Below, piece by piece: positions 55,652 through 64,000 of a stretch of 64,000 bases of DNA. The stretch is taken from positions 927,307-991,306 of the forward strand of contig NZ_CP051236.1 of the NCBI RefSeq assembly GCF_017794765.1, read 5' to 3'. How positions within the stretch are numbered: position 1 is the stretch's first letter; every line of letters begins with the position of its first letter. The stretch is from Nitratireductor sp. (GTDB lineage Bacteria; Pseudomonadota; Alphaproteobacteria; Rhizobiales; Rhizobiaceae). The notes under the pieces were generated by a model. The model had not been told where the DNA came from, made no database searches, and was given only the letters and a program-made list of their open reading frames with translations. Made by a program: the position numbers and the translations under genes.

Positions 55652-57178
55652 ATGTTCGGAAAGAGAGGGGCAGGCGTCCCGCATCCCACAGCGCCGCACA
55701 CCGAAACCCCGAATTCCTTTTCGGGCGGCACCGACGTATTGACGCCGGAACGGCCGGCTCCTGCGAGCTCGCAGAACGCAGCGCCGGCGTCGCAGGAGCC
55801 CGCGCCGCGTCAGCGCACGGAGGCCCCCAGGCCCACGCCGTCCGCGCCGCCACCACCGCCGCCGGCGAGAACGCCTCAGCCCGCCCGGGCGCGCAGCGAG
55901 TCATACTACGACACCAAGAGCCAGGTGTTTTCGGCGCTGATCGAAACCATCGATCTTTCGCAGCTCGCCAATCTCGACCCTGATAGCGCGCGTGAGGAAA
56001 TCCGCGACATCGTCAATGACATCATCGCGATCAAGAATTTCGCGATGTCGATATCCGAGCAGGAGGAACTGCTCGAAGACATCTGTAACGACGTGTTGGG
56101 CTACGGTCCGCTCGAGCCACTTCTGGCACGTGACGATATCGCCGATATCATGGTCAATGGCGCCGAGCATGTTTACATCGAAGTCAACGGCAAGGTCGAA
56201 CAGACCGGCGTCCGCTTCCGCGACAACCAGCAGCTTCTCAATATCTGTCAGCGCATCGTCAGCCAGGTCGGTCGCCGCGTCGATGAATCGAGCCCGATCT
56301 GCGATGCGCGCCTGCCCGATGGTTCGCGTGTCAACGTCATCGCACCGCCACTTGCCATTGACGGCGCATCGCTGACCATTCGTAAGTTCAAGAAGGACAA
56401 GTTGACCCTCGATCAGCTTGTGCGTTTCGGAGCGATTTCCCCGGAAGGCGCCGAGATTTTGAAGATCATCGGTCGCGTCCGCTGCAACGTTTTGATCTCG
56501 GGCGGCACGGGTTCGGGCAAGACGACGCTGCTCAACTGTCTCACCAGTTTCATCGATCTTGATGAGCGTATCATCACCTGCGAGGATTCCGCGGAACTCC
56601 AGCTGCAGCAGCCGCATGTGGTCCGGCTCGAAACACGCCCCCCAAATCTCGAGGGCGAGGGTGAGGTCACCATGCGTGACCTCGTGCGCAACTGTTTGCG
56701 CATGCGCCCCGAGCGGATCATTGTCGGTGAGGTGCGCGGTCCGGAGGTTTTCGATCTCCTTCAGGCGATGAACACGGGCCATGATGGTTCGATGGGAACC
56801 ATCCACTCCAACAATCCGCGCGAGTGCCTGAATCGTATCGAATCCATGGTCGCCATGGGTGGCTTCACGCTGCCGCAGAAAACGGTACGCGAAATCATCG
56901 TCGGTTCGGTCGATGTCATTATCCAGGCAACGCGTCTGCGCGATGGCTCGCGCCGCATCACGCACGTCACCGAGGTAATCGGCATGGAAGGCGATGTGAT
57001 CATCACGCAGGATCTCGTCCTCTACGACATGAAAGGCGAGGACGCGAACGGCAAGATTATTGGCGAGCACGTGTCGACCGGTATTGCGCGGCCGCATTTC
57101 TGGGACCGTGCCCGGTATTATGGTGAAGAGCAGCGTCTGGCGAATGCGCTGGAAGCGATGGAACGGAAGACCGACTAG
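55652..57178 (+). CDS. cpaF: Pilus assembly/retraction ATPase CpaF/TadA
   Basis: Hexameric type II/IV secretion ATPase that powers pilin polymerisation, 508 residues. The N-terminal 75 residues are Pro/Ala-rich and variable. The conserved core has Walker [17 protein letters not shown] (about residues 282-297), the Asp box [22 protein letters not shown] (given as [15 protein letters not shown]), Walker [20 protein letters not shown] and the His box [12 protein letters not shown]. tadB begins 41 nt later. Confidence 0.96.
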   Translation: MFGKRGAGVPHPTAPHTETPNSFSGGTDVLTPERPAPASSQNAAPASQEPAPRQRTEAPRPTPSAPPPPPPARTPQPARARSESYYDTKSQVFSALIETIDLSQLANLDPDSAREEIRDIVNDIIAIKNFAMSISEQEELLEDICNDVLGYGPLEPLLARDDIADIMVNGAEHVYIEVNGKVEQTGVRFRDNQQLLNICQRIVSQVGRRVDESSPICDARLPDGSRVNVIAPPLAIDGASLTIRKFKKDKLTLDQLVRFGAISPEGAEILKIIGRVRCNVLISGGTGSGKTTLLNCLTSFIDLDERIITCEDSAELQLQQPHVVRLETRPPNLEGEGEVTMRDLVRNCLRMRPERIIVGEVRGPEVFDLLQAMNTGHDGSMGTIHSNNPRECLNRIESMVAMGGFTLPQKTVREIIVGSVDVIIQATRLRDGSRRITHVTEVIGMEGDVIITQDLVLYDMKGEDANGKIIGEHVSTGIARPHFWDRARYYGEEQRLANALEAMERKTD

Positions 57179-57219
57179 CGTGTCGATGCCTTTCTGTTTC
57201 GGTTTGGGCAGGTAAATCC

Positions 57220-58233
57220 ATGTTTGGAATGGACATCACTCTGATAGCATTTGTTCTTCTGGCCGGTTGCAGTGCCGGGGCGGTGGCTTATGCGCTGATG
57301 TTCAACAACATTACCGCGGAAAAGAAGGTCGGGCGCCGGCTGGACTCCGTCAAGCGGGCGCAGACCGATCAGGTCTCCATCAAAGCCTCGCGGGACCGTG
57401 TTGCTGAAACGGCAAAGCGCCGCAAATCCATTCAGGACTCCCTGAAGGATCTGGAAGAGCGGCAGAAGAAGCGCGACAGCAGGGTTCGCAAGCCGCCACT
57501 CAAGATGCAGCTTAAACAGGCTGGGATGAGTGTAACACCGGAGCGGTTCTACATCATTTCGGCAATCTGCGGATTGGTGTTTACCGTGGCGGTTTTCGTC
57601 ATGGGTGCTCCGCTGCTTGTGCTGCCGGGGGCGTTGATAGTCGGAGCTCTGGGCTTGCCGCGCTGGTTCGTGTCCTGGAGGCGTCGCGGCCGCGTGAAAG
57701 CGTTTCTGAACGAGTTTCCGAATTCGCTTGACGTGATCGTCCGTGCGGTGAAATCGGGCCTGCCGATCAATGATGGCATACGCTTGATCGCTAGTGAGTC
57801 GCAGGAGCCCGTGCGCACCGAGTTTCGCCGGATTGTGGAAGCCCAGCAAATGGGCGTTTCGACACCGGAAGCCTGCGTTCGCATGGGCGAGACGATGCCA
57901 TGCCCGGAAGCGAACTTCTTTGGCATCGTCATTCAGATTCAGTCTCAGGCAGGCGGCAATCTCTCCGAAGCGCTGTCAAACCTGTCTCGCGTTCTTCGCA
58001 ACCGCAAGAAAATGAAGGCGAAGGTGCAGGCGCTGTCGATGGAGGCCAAGGCATCGGCCGTGATTATCGGGGCCCTGCCTTTCGTCGTCGCTTTCCTCGT
58101 CTATCTCACCAGCCCGAGTTACATCATCCCGCTCTTCACCACCAGCGCGGGGCATCTGATTCTCGGCTTCGCTGCAATGTGGATGACGATCGGCATTCTC
58201 GTGATGCGGAACATGATCAATTTCGAGGTTTAG
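57220..58233 (+). CDS. tadB: Type II secretion F-family protein TadB/CpaG
   Basis: Inner-membrane platform protein of 337 residues. It has an N-terminal helix (about 5-26), two more near 107-145, a T2SSF domain (about 165-290: FPNSLDVIVRAVKSGLPIND) and two C-terminal helices. It works with TadC to couple CpaF motion to pilin insertion. tadC starts 3 nt after its stop. Confidence 0.94.
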   Translation: MFGMDITLIAFVLLAGCSAGAVAYALMFNNITAEKKVGRRLDSVKRAQTDQVSIKASRDRVAETAKRRKSIQDSLKDLEERQKKRDSRVRKPPLKMQLKQAGMSVTPERFYIISAICGLVFTVAVFVMGAPLLVLPGALIVGALGLPRWFVSWRRRGRVKAFLNEFPNSLDVIVRAVKSGLPINDGIRLIASESQEPVRTEFRRIVEAQQMGVSTPEACVRMGETMPCPEANFFGIVIQIQSQAGGNLSEALSNLSRVLRNRKKMKAKVQALSMEAKASAVIIGALPFVVAFLVYLTSPSYIIPLFTTSAGHLILGFAAMWMTIGILVMRNMINFEV

Positions 58234-58236
58234 ACA

Positions 58237-59226
58237 ATGCCTTCAAACGTCATCGGAAGTATCATCGAACCCAGTTTCCTGATCGCGCTTCTGGTTGCGG
58301 TGGCGGTTTTCGCAACTGTTTTCACGCTTCTGCCGGCCTTCGGCGGAGATCCGCTGAAAGCGCGCATGAAAAGTGTTGCGCTTGAGCGCGAGGAATTGCG
58401 TGCGCGGCAGCGTGCGCGTCTTGCCGCCGAGGCCGACAAGCGCCGGCGGGGCCTGCGTGAGCATCAGTCAGAAGGCATGCGGGCGATCGTAGATCGGCTC
58501 GATCTGCGCCGTGCGCTGGCCGATGATGCGGCGGTAGCGAAGTTGCGCACGGCCGGCTTTCGAGGCCAGAACCCGCTCACGAAGTTTCTTTTCTTTCGTC
58601 TTATTCTCCCCTTCGTCACGCTGCTTCTCGCAATCGTCTATATTTTCGTCCTTGGTGGACTTCCCGAGCAGCCCCTGTTTGTGAAGCTTTTTGTCTGTGT
58701 CATCGCCGCCTATGCAGGCTTTTACGCACCCGTTCTGTATGTCAGCAATCTGGCTTCGAAGCGAAAGAAGTCGATCCAGATCGCGTGGCCCGACGCCCTT
58801 GATCTGATGTTGATCTGCGTTGAATCGGGCATGTCCATTGAAGCGGCTTTCCGGCGCGTGGCGGATGAGATCGGCATTCAGTCGGTCCCGTTGGCCGAGG
58901 AGCTGGTGCTGACGAATGCGGAACTCTCCTTCCTTCAGGAACGCCGTCAGGCCTATGAGAATTTTGCCACGCGTACAGGGCTGGAAACCGTGAAAAGCGT
59001 CACCCAGGCGTTGATCCAGGCTGAGCGCTACGGCACACCGGTAAGCCACGCATTGAGAGTGCTCGCGGATGAAAGCCGGGAAATGCGGATGAATGAGGCG
59101 GAAAAGAAGGCTGCCGCTCTGCCGCCGAAACTTACCGTCCCGATGATTCTCTTTTTCATCCCCGTCCTGTTTGCCGTGATTCTTGGGCCGGCAGGTATCC
59201 AGATCAAGCAGCAGGGACTGTTCTGA
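58237..59226 (+). CDS. tadC: Type II secretion F-family protein TadC/CpaH
   Basis: Second platform protein, 329 residues, with an N-terminal helix (about 11-32), helices at about 122-168, a T2SSF domain (about 180-300: WPDALDLMLICVESGMSIEAA, given as WPDALDLMLICVESGMSI) and a C-terminal helix with MILFFIPVLFAVILGP. It is the last plus-strand gene of the Tad locus and faces tadD. Confidence 0.94.
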   Translation: MPSNVIGSIIEPSFLIALLVAVAVFATVFTLLPAFGGDPLKARMKSVALEREELRARQRARLAAEADKRRRGLREHQSEGMRAIVDRLDLRRALADDAAVAKLRTAGFRGQNPLTKFLFFRLILPFVTLLLAIVYIFVLGGLPEQPLFVKLFVCVIAAYAGFYAPVLYVSNLASKRKKSIQIAWPDALDLMLICVESGMSIEAAFRRVADEIGIQSVPLAEELVLTNAELSFLQERRQAYENFATRTGLETVKSVTQALIQAERYGTPVSHALRVLADESREMRMNEAEKKAAALPPKLTVPMILFFIPVLFAVILGPAGIQIKQQGLF

Positions 59227-59243
59227 GCTCAACCCAGCTTGGC

Positions 59244-59269
59244 AAAAAAGGCCGCCTGAGGCGGCCTTT
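59244..59269. terminator. Bidirectional hairpin between tadC and tadD
   Basis: Perfect 10-bp stem AAAGGCCGCC / GGCGGCCTTT, loop TGA. The minus strand has a six-T tract after it, so it is best as the tadD terminator; the plus strand has TTT only. Confidence 0.88.
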
Positions 59270-59299
59270 CCAGGGTCGGTCTACAAAGGGAAAGCGCTG

Positions 59300-60124
59300 T
59301 TACTGGCGCTTCTTCTTGTCTTCGTCCGCGATTTGGCTCCACGCATTCTGTTGCGCAAGCATTGAGCGAAGATATGCGACGTTGGCTTCGGCCTGCTCAG
59401 GCGAGAGTTCCTGCCGGGCCAGTTGCTCTGCTTCGCCAAAACGCCCCTGAAGCCCGACGACGAGGGCCAGATTTTGCCGCACGCGGCTGTCGGCACCGGA
59501 AGCCTGTACAGCTTGCCGCATATAATGCTCGGCTGATTTCAGGTCACCCTCAAGCAGATATGACATTCCCATGTTCGAAAGCACGGAGGGTTCACCCGGT
59601 TTGAGATTGAGCGCCTGGCGATAGAGGGTGCGGGCAGCTTCTTTCTGCCCGAGTTGATCCAGAATTGCGCCTTCGGCTGATTGCAGCCGCCAGTCCGGAT
59701 ATTCCGGGGTCTGGGCCCGGCGTACCGCGTCAAGCGCTGGCTGAAGCTCTCCGGCGGCAGCCAATGCCTTGCCGTAGGCGGCCAGCACTTCGCGGTCCTT
59801 GGGGTGGTCGATCGCAAGTTTGCGCATCACCGCGAGAGACTGGTCGACCCGCCCGGTCATCTGAAGAACAGAAGCGTATTGCAGTGCTGTGCCTTTGTCC
59901 TTGGTGTTCTGCGTGTAGGCGCGCCCGAGGGAATCGGCGGTGTTCCGCAACTGCGGTTCGCTCATGGTCGCAACATTGGAAACCGGTTTGGGCGTACTGC
60001 GGCTGATCGAACCGGTCGTGATCCGATCCTTTGCGCAGCCAGCGACTGACACCGCCATAACCAGCGCAATCGCTGTCATGGAGATCCTGTTTGCGGTTGC
60101 ATTCGTGCGCTGTTCGGTAAACAT
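59300..60124 (-). CDS. tadD: Tad pilus lipoprotein TadD (TPR protein)
   Basis: 274-residue predicted lipoprotein: lipobox VAGC with Cys30, followed by at least four TPR-like repeats (about residues 70-240, such as LSNMGMSYLLEGDLKSAEHY). TadD is proposed to be a pilotin-like factor for the secretin. It is convergent with tadC. The last 30 residues, rich in charged residues, are unrelated. Confidence 0.9.
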   Translation of the reverse strand: MFTEQRTNATANRISMTAIALVMAVSVAGCAKDRITTGSISRSTPKPVSNVATMSEPQLRNTADSLGRAYTQNTKDKGTALQYASVLQMTGRVDQSLAVMRKLAIDHPKDREVLAAYGKALAAAGELQPALDAVRRAQTPEYPDWRLQSAEGAILDQLGQKEAARTLYRQALNLKPGEPSVLSNMGMSYLLEGDLKSAEHYMRQAVQASGADSRVRQNLALVVGLQGRFGEAEQLARQELSPEQAEANVAYLRSMLAQQNAWSQIADEDKKKRQ

Positions 60125-60245
60125 CTGCGCGCGCCCTCCGGTTGGCTTCGGCCGCTGTCCGGCCCACTTTCAACAGAGAGAAATATTCTGTTAACCCTAA
60201 CGGAGCGTTAAAACGCGCCGCAAAATGTAAACGAGGAGATACCAA

Positions 60246-61625
60246 ATGCCCGTCACGCTCCTGAGCACGCCAAAAGCTTCATCCCTGCCGGTCTATCTGG
60301 TAGAGGCGGACGCCTTGGATGCTTGCAAAGCACCGAAGGCAGCCATCGGGTGGGCGAAGGCAAACGGCTTTTCAGGGGCCACGGCCACGGTTTTGACTAT
60401 ACCTGGTGACAATGGCGCAATCGCCGGCGCTTTTTTCGGGCTTGGCAAATCCGGTACACTCAACCCGCTCGCTGCAGGAGCGCTGGCGCGGCATCTGCCG
60501 GAAGGCGACTGGCACTTTGCCGACGCGCCGGAAGAAGCGGAACTAGCAACCCTCGGCCTGTTGCTCGGGTCATACGCATTCACACGCTATGGCAAGAAAC
60601 CGCGCAATGCCCTTCGCTTCGCCGTTCCCCAAGGGGTCGACGTGAGCCGTGTTGAGCGGTTGGCCAATGGCTGCATTCTCGCACGCGATCTCATCAATAC
60701 GCCTGCAGGCGATATGGGGCCTGATGCGCTTGAAGATGCCACCCGCGCACTCGCCTCGGAACATGGTGCGATGCTCTCAGTGACGCTTGGTGATGACCTC
60801 CTCAAGGAAAACCTGCCCATGATCCATGCGGTCGGCCGGGCAGCCGAGGCCGCGCCGCGCCTTCTCGATCTGCGATGGGGGCGGAACGATGCGCCGAAGG
60901 TCACTCTTGTCGGCAAGGGCGTCTGTTTCGATACAGGCGGCCTCGATCTAAAACCTGCGGCGGGCATGCTGCTCATGAAGAAAGACATGGGCGGTGCCGC
61001 GAATGTGCTCGGCCTGGCCTCGATGATCATGGCGGCAAAGCTCGATATTCGCCTTCGTGTCCTCATCCCGGCCGTGGAGAACGCTGTTGCAGGCAATGCT
61101 TTCCGCCCTGGCGATGTGTTGACCAGCCGAAAACGGCTCACTGTGGAGATCGGAAACACCGATGCCGAAGGTCGGCTGGTGCTTGCTGATGCGATGGCCC
61201 TGGCAGACGAGGAGGAACCGGAACTTCTGATAGACATGGCGACGCTTACCGGAGCCGCGCGCGTCGCTCTGGGGCCCGATGTGCCGCCATTCTACACCGA
61301 TGATGAAGCGCTGGCGGGCGCGCTGGTGCAGGCCTCGGAGGCGGTCGCCGATCCGCTCTGGCGCATGCCGTTGTGGAAGCCTTATCTCTCACGTCTCGAT
61401 TCGAAGATCGCCGACATAAACAATGTTTCGCTCGACGGCTTTGCCGGTTCACCGATTGCCGGTCTCTTCCTTGGCCGTTTTGTAGAGAAGGCGAAGAACT
61501 GGGCGCATTTTGACATCTATGGCTGGAACCCGGCCGACAAGCCGTATGCGCCGGTCGGCGGCGAGGCACAGGGTATCCGCGCCATCGAACGCGTGCTGAC
61601 AGAGCGTTATGGAGCTGTATCCTAG
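60246..61625 (+). CDS. Leucyl aminopeptidase family protein (M17)
   Basis: Cytosolic dimetal aminopeptidase of 459 residues. The conserved catalytic half has GKGVCFDTGGLDLKPAAGM (about residues 225-243), MKKDMGGAANVLG and the signature NTDAEGRLVLADAM (about 301-314). It lacks a signal peptide. The natural substrates of this subgroup are unknown. It is followed by a small MarR-type gene and an NlpC/P60 hydrolase, suggesting a peptide- or wall-fragment-processing cluster (inference). Confidence 0.93.
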   Translation: MPVTLLSTPKASSLPVYLVEADALDACKAPKAAIGWAKANGFSGATATVLTIPGDNGAIAGAFFGLGKSGTLNPLAAGALARHLPEGDWHFADAPEEAELATLGLLLGSYAFTRYGKKPRNALRFAVPQGVDVSRVERLANGCILARDLINTPAGDMGPDALEDATRALASEHGAMLSVTLGDDLLKENLPMIHAVGRAAEAAPRLLDLRWGRNDAPKVTLVGKGVCFDTGGLDLKPAAGMLLMKKDMGGAANVLGLASMIMAAKLDIRLRVLIPAVENAVAGNAFRPGDVLTSRKRLTVEIGNTDAEGRLVLADAMALADEEEPELLIDMATLTGAARVALGPDVPPFYTDDEALAGALVQASEAVADPLWRMPLWKPYLSRLDSKIADINNVSLDGFAGSPIAGLFLGRFVEKAKNWAHFDIYGWNPADKPYAPVGGEAQGIRAIERVLTERYGAVS

Positions 61626-61723
61626 CAAGAAGCAGCTGGCGCTTGCGCCTACCCGCCTTTCACGGCATGAATAAAACGGAGCCGAAACGGTTTCCGGCTT
61701 TATCCGCGAAGGCAGGTCCTGAT

Positions 61724-62074
61724 ATGTCCGTTCAGCTAAGGCCAAGCCAGGCGCTGCGTCTGTGGCAACAGGTCAGCCTTGCCGAGGTGCGCGGCAAGGC
61801 ACCGGACCTCACCGAGCGCCAGCTGGCTGTCCTCCTGACGATCTATCTGGACCCGCCACCACACACCGTGCGCGGGCTGGCCGAGAAACTGGATGTCTCC
61901 AAACCCGTTATCACGCGAGCTCTGGACACGATGGGTGCCCTGAAACTCGTTTCCCGCCATCGCGACCCGAACGACCGTCGGAATGTCCTGATCAAGCGCA
62001 CCGTCGAGGGCGCTCTGTTTGTGGAACGGTTTGGCGATGTGGTGGTGGCAAAGTCCGCGGAGCTTCCCTTATGA
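61724..62074 (+). CDS. Short MarR-like winged-helix regulator
   Basis: 116-residue DNA-binding protein. The winged helix covers about residues 22-95 (APDLTERQLAVLLTIYLDPP, HTVRGLAEKLDVSKPVITRAL, then RHRDPNDRRNVLIKRT). It is short: the C-terminal dimer helix of MarR family proteins is much reduced. Its stop overlaps the ATG of the NlpC/P60 gene. The ligand and target are unknown; autoregulation of this cluster is a reasonable guess. An upstream in-frame start at 61643 is possible. Confidence 0.82.
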   Translation: MSVQLRPSQALRLWQQVSLAEVRGKAPDLTERQLAVLLTIYLDPPPHTVRGLAEKLDVSKPVITRALDTMGALKLVSRHRDPNDRRNVLIKRTVEGALFVERFGDVVVAKSAELPL

Positions 62075-62925
62075 CGACACTTGATCGCCGCCTAAATGCC
62101 CACCGGGCCGATCTTGCCGACGCCAGCCTCGAGGGCAGGGTAAAGGCGAACCGTTTCATCGCCGGCACACCCGCCCGCATTGGCGCCCCCATTGCCGACG
62201 TACACAGCGCCCCGCGTCTCGACGCCGGAATGGACACCCAGTTCCTCCATGGTGATGCGGTGCGTGTGTTCGAAAGGCGCGAAGGCTGGGCCTGGGTGCA
62301 GGCAGGGCACGATGGCTATGTGGGTTATGTGAATGCCGCGGCGCTGGCAGCGGAAGATTTCACGCCCACCCATCGTGTTCGCGCGCAGCGCAGCTTTGTC
62401 TACCCCGAGCCGGAGTTGAAGAAGCCCGCAATCGCCGCCCACAGCATGGGTGCGGCGGTCTGTGTGACGGAGACTGTCGAAAATCGGGGCACGCAATATA
62501 TGCTTCTCGCGTCAGGCGGTGCGATGATTGCCGGCCACCTGCAGCCTCTCGGTGTGCATGCGGAAGACTACGTTGCAGTCGCCGAAACCTTCCTGCACAC
62601 ACCCTATCTGTGGGGCGGGACAAGCGGCTTCGGCATCGATTGCTCGGGTCTTGTGCAGCTTTCCATGCGCATGGCCGGAAAAACCGTCCTGCGCGATACC
62701 GACATGCAGGCCGACAGCATCGGCGACCTGATCAACCCCGCGGAAACCGCACTTAAACGAGGCGATCTCGTGTTCTGGAAAGGCCATGTGGCGATCATGC
62801 TCGACCCCGAGATGATGCTTCACGCCAACGGCAACACCATGAACGTCGCACGCGAACCGTTGAGCGATGCGATCGAGCGGATCGAACGGCTCTATGGCCG
62901 TCCATCACACTACCGTCGCCCTTAG
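62071..62925 (+). CDS. NlpC/P60-family cysteine peptidase with SH3b domain
   Basis: 284-residue peptidoglycan-peptide hydrolase candidate. An SH3-like domain (about residues 45-95) and a second SH3-like part (about 100-160) precede the NlpC/P60 domain (about 170-284). The catalytic residues are Cys191 (GIDCSGLVQLS), His239 (GHVAIML) and His251. There is no signal peptide, so it may act on recycled muropeptides in the cytosol; the family also cuts gamma-D-Glu-diamino acid bonds. ATG 62071 overlaps the MarR stop; the longer frame from 61762 runs antisense in frame terms through marR and is rejected. Confidence 0.9.
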   Translation: MTTLDRRLNAHRADLADASLEGRVKANRFIAGTPARIGAPIADVHSAPRLDAGMDTQFLHGDAVRVFERREGWAWVQAGHDGYVGYVNAAALAAEDFTPTHRVRAQRSFVYPEPELKKPAIAAHSMGAAVCVTETVENRGTQYMLLASGGAMIAGHLQPLGVHAEDYVAVAETFLHTPYLWGGTSGFGIDCSGLVQLSMRMAGKTVLRDTDMQADSIGDLINPAETALKRGDLVFWKGHVAIMLDPEMMLHANGNTMNVAREPLSDAIERIERLYGRPSHYRRP

Positions 62926-63020
62926 AGCGGTTCACGGTTTCACGGAACGCCGCTCCGTTCAATCTGTCGGTTTTTCCGCCTTTTGCGGGTGTCAGGGATC
63001 CCACCTGACCGCAAGATGCT
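62923..63020. other. Intergenic spacer with TAGAGC-bounded inverted motif
   Basis: TAGAGC at 62923-62928 and GCTCTA at 63017-63022 (approx.) bracket the gap after the NlpC/P60 gene. The inner part GAGCGG...CCGCTC can fold. It resembles a dispersed rhizobial intergenic motif; only loosely supported. Confidence 0.35.
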
Positions 63021-63971
63021 CTAGTAGCCCGCTTTCCGGTCGACGAGATTTTTCAACGCCTCGCCACGTTCAAACGCCTCCATCTGCTGCAGCATGAGAG
63101 GCGCCAGATGTGCCGGGTCTGAAGTGGCGGCCGCATGTGGCGTCACGAAAACCCGGGGATGCGACCAGAGCGGACTTTCCGGCGCCAGTGGCTCGCGCTC
63201 GAACACGTCGAGGCTCGCTTCCTTTAGCACGCCCTCTTCAAGCGCTTTGAGGATGTCAACCTCGCGCTGAAGGCCTCCGCGCCCCGCATTGATAAGGCAG
63301 GGGCCGCCCAGCGGGCCATCCTGTCGCAGCTGTGAGAGCAGTGAATAATTGACGATACCGTGGGTCGCGGCTGTCAGCGGCAACAATACCACAAGGATGT
63401 CCGTGGCGTTGAGGAAGGGGGTCAACCCGTCCTCGCCATGAAAGCCCCTGACCCCGTCAACGTCCTTGGGTGTGCGGCTCCAGCCATTCACTGAAAAACC
63501 AACCGCGCGCAGCGCCTGTGCGGCCCGTGTACCGAGCTGACCGAGTCCCATAACGCCAACCGAAACTTCGTTGGCTGGCGGTTGCCGCGGTTCGTGCCAG
63601 ACCTTCCGGGCCTGTTGTTCCCGGTAGACGGAGCCCTGCCTGTGATGATCGAGCACACGCCACGTCACATATTCGCACATGTATTGCGTGAGATTGTCCG
63701 CCACCACCCGCACGATGGGCACATCTGGCACCTGGTCATCGGCGAAGATGTGGTCCACACCCGCTCCGATGGAGAAGATCACCTTCAGGTTCGGTAGTTT
63801 GGCGAGCACGCCCTTCTGGTGTTTCCACACGACCGCAAAGTCGATCGAAGGGTCCTCCGTGCTCTCGGGCTCCAGCACGATCTCCCTCTCCTTTGAGAGG
63901 AGGTCGTACCAGCGCTGGGGATTGAAACCGGTAACGGAAAGAAGGACGCGACCGCGTTTTGGTGTACTCAT
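63021..63971 (-). CDS. D-2-hydroxyacid dehydrogenase (GhrA-like glyoxylate/hydroxypyruvate reductase)
   Basis: 316-residue NAD(P)-dependent oxidoreductase. It has GVMGLGQLGTRAAQALRAVG (about residues 139-158), LINAGRGGLQREVDIL and the catalytic Glu/His in LDVFEREPL and VFVTPHAAA. The early SIGAGVDHIF matches GhrA-type enzymes. It likely reduces glyoxylate or hydroxypyruvate. It is convergent with the NlpC/P60 gene, and the start at 63971 is inside the window, so it is complete. Confidence 0.92.
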   Translation of the reverse strand: MSTPKRGRVLLSVTGFNPQRWYDLLSKEREIVLEPESTEDPSIDFAVVWKHQKGVLAKLPNLKVIFSIGAGVDHIFADDQVPDVPIVRVVADNLTQYMCEYVTWRVLDHHRQGSVYREQQARKVWHEPRQPPANEVSVGVMGLGQLGTRAAQALRAVGFSVNGWSRTPKDVDGVRGFHGEDGLTPFLNATDILVVLLPLTAATHGIVNYSLLSQLRQDGPLGGPCLINAGRGGLQREVDILKALEEGVLKEASLDVFEREPLAPESPLWSHPRVFVTPHAAATSDPAHLAPLMLQQMEAFERGEALKNLVDRKAGY

Positions 63972-64000
63972 GGTTTGCCCCTCGAACTTTATTCGCTTAC

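Noticed and set aside
1-64000. CRISPR array, tRNA, rRNA, prophage or insertion sequence
   Set aside because: No direct-repeat/spacer pattern, no cloverleaf-type T-loop and acceptor combination, and no transposase or integrase frame was seen on either strand.

Overview
The window is a 64 kb stretch of chromosome from an alphaproteobacterium, most likely a member of the Hyphomicrobiales (Rhizobiales; Phyllobacteriaceae/Rhizobiaceae-like). This rests on GC-rich coding sequence, the gene order fabI-fabB-fabA // irr, the blocks lnt-(XRE regulator)-metK-trmB and rimP-nusA-ylxR-infB-rbfA-truB-(HWE kinase)-rpsO-pnp, an Irr-type Fur protein, HWE histidine kinase architecture, and a CTTGAA-N17-CTATAT promoter close to the rhizobial sigma-70 consensus. 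The genus is not determined. No tRNA, rRNA, CRISPR array, prophage or insertion sequence was seen.

Layout. 1-4.5 kb: end of cydC, then cydA-cydB-cydX (cytochrome bd oxidase with its 39-residue subunit) and a strong terminator. 4.5-10.2 kb: a MscS-type channel, an orphan hydantoinase/oxoprolinase-family protein and malate synthase G. 10.2-20 kb: a plus-strand run tsaB-rimI-plsC/olsA-like-miaB-phoH-ybeY-corC-lnt-XRE regulator-metK. 20-33 kb: trmB, a tiny minus-strand gene, then the rimP-nusA-ylxR-infB-rbfA-truB translation/transcription operon, an HWE sensor kinase, rpsO and pnp, then an RsmC-like methyltransferase. 34-39.6 kb: fabI-fabB-fabA on the minus strand, divergent irr, an SH3 protein, a 2-hydroxyacid dehydrogenase and a repeat element. 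39.6-47.6 kb (minus strand): a ThiF/MoeB-like enzyme, recF, dnaN, dnaA, rpsT, an enoyl-CoA hydratase and mutM. 48-60.1 kb: a complete tight-adherence (Tad/Cpa, Flp pilus) locus. 60.2-64 kb: an M17 aminopeptidase, a small MarR-type protein, an NlpC/P60 hydrolase and a GhrA-like dehydrogenase.

How the genes work together. Most of the window is core informational machinery: replication initiation (dnaA, dnaN, recF), tRNA and rRNA modification (tsaB, miaB, trmB, truB, rimP, rbfA, ybeY), translation factors, RNA decay (pnp) and envelope lipid/lipoprotein synthesis (plsC, lnt, fabABI). The accessory part is the Tad locus. Its minus-strand genes (two TadE-like pseudopilins and a small CpaC-N-like secreted protein) face a plus-strand set (flp, cpaA, cpaBCDEF, tadBC), with tadD convergent at the far end. 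flp and cpaA each end in their own terminator-like hairpin, which would allow pilin to be made in excess of the machinery.

I did not find a convincing new multi-gene system. The best leads are non-coding: a near-consensus promoter followed about 30 nt later by an intrinsic-terminator hairpin just before rimP (a likely attenuator of the nusA-infB operon); structured intergenic segments before rpsO, between nusA and ylxR, between infB and rbfA, and between dnaA and dnaN; a 0.9 kb gene-free segment upstream of dnaA with an exact DnaA box; a CtrA-like site upstream of flp; and a 25-bp perfect inverted repeat at 39.4-39.5 kb. Protein-level oddities are the orphan HyuA-like protein, the partnerless HWE kinase and the stand-alone CpaC-N-like protein.
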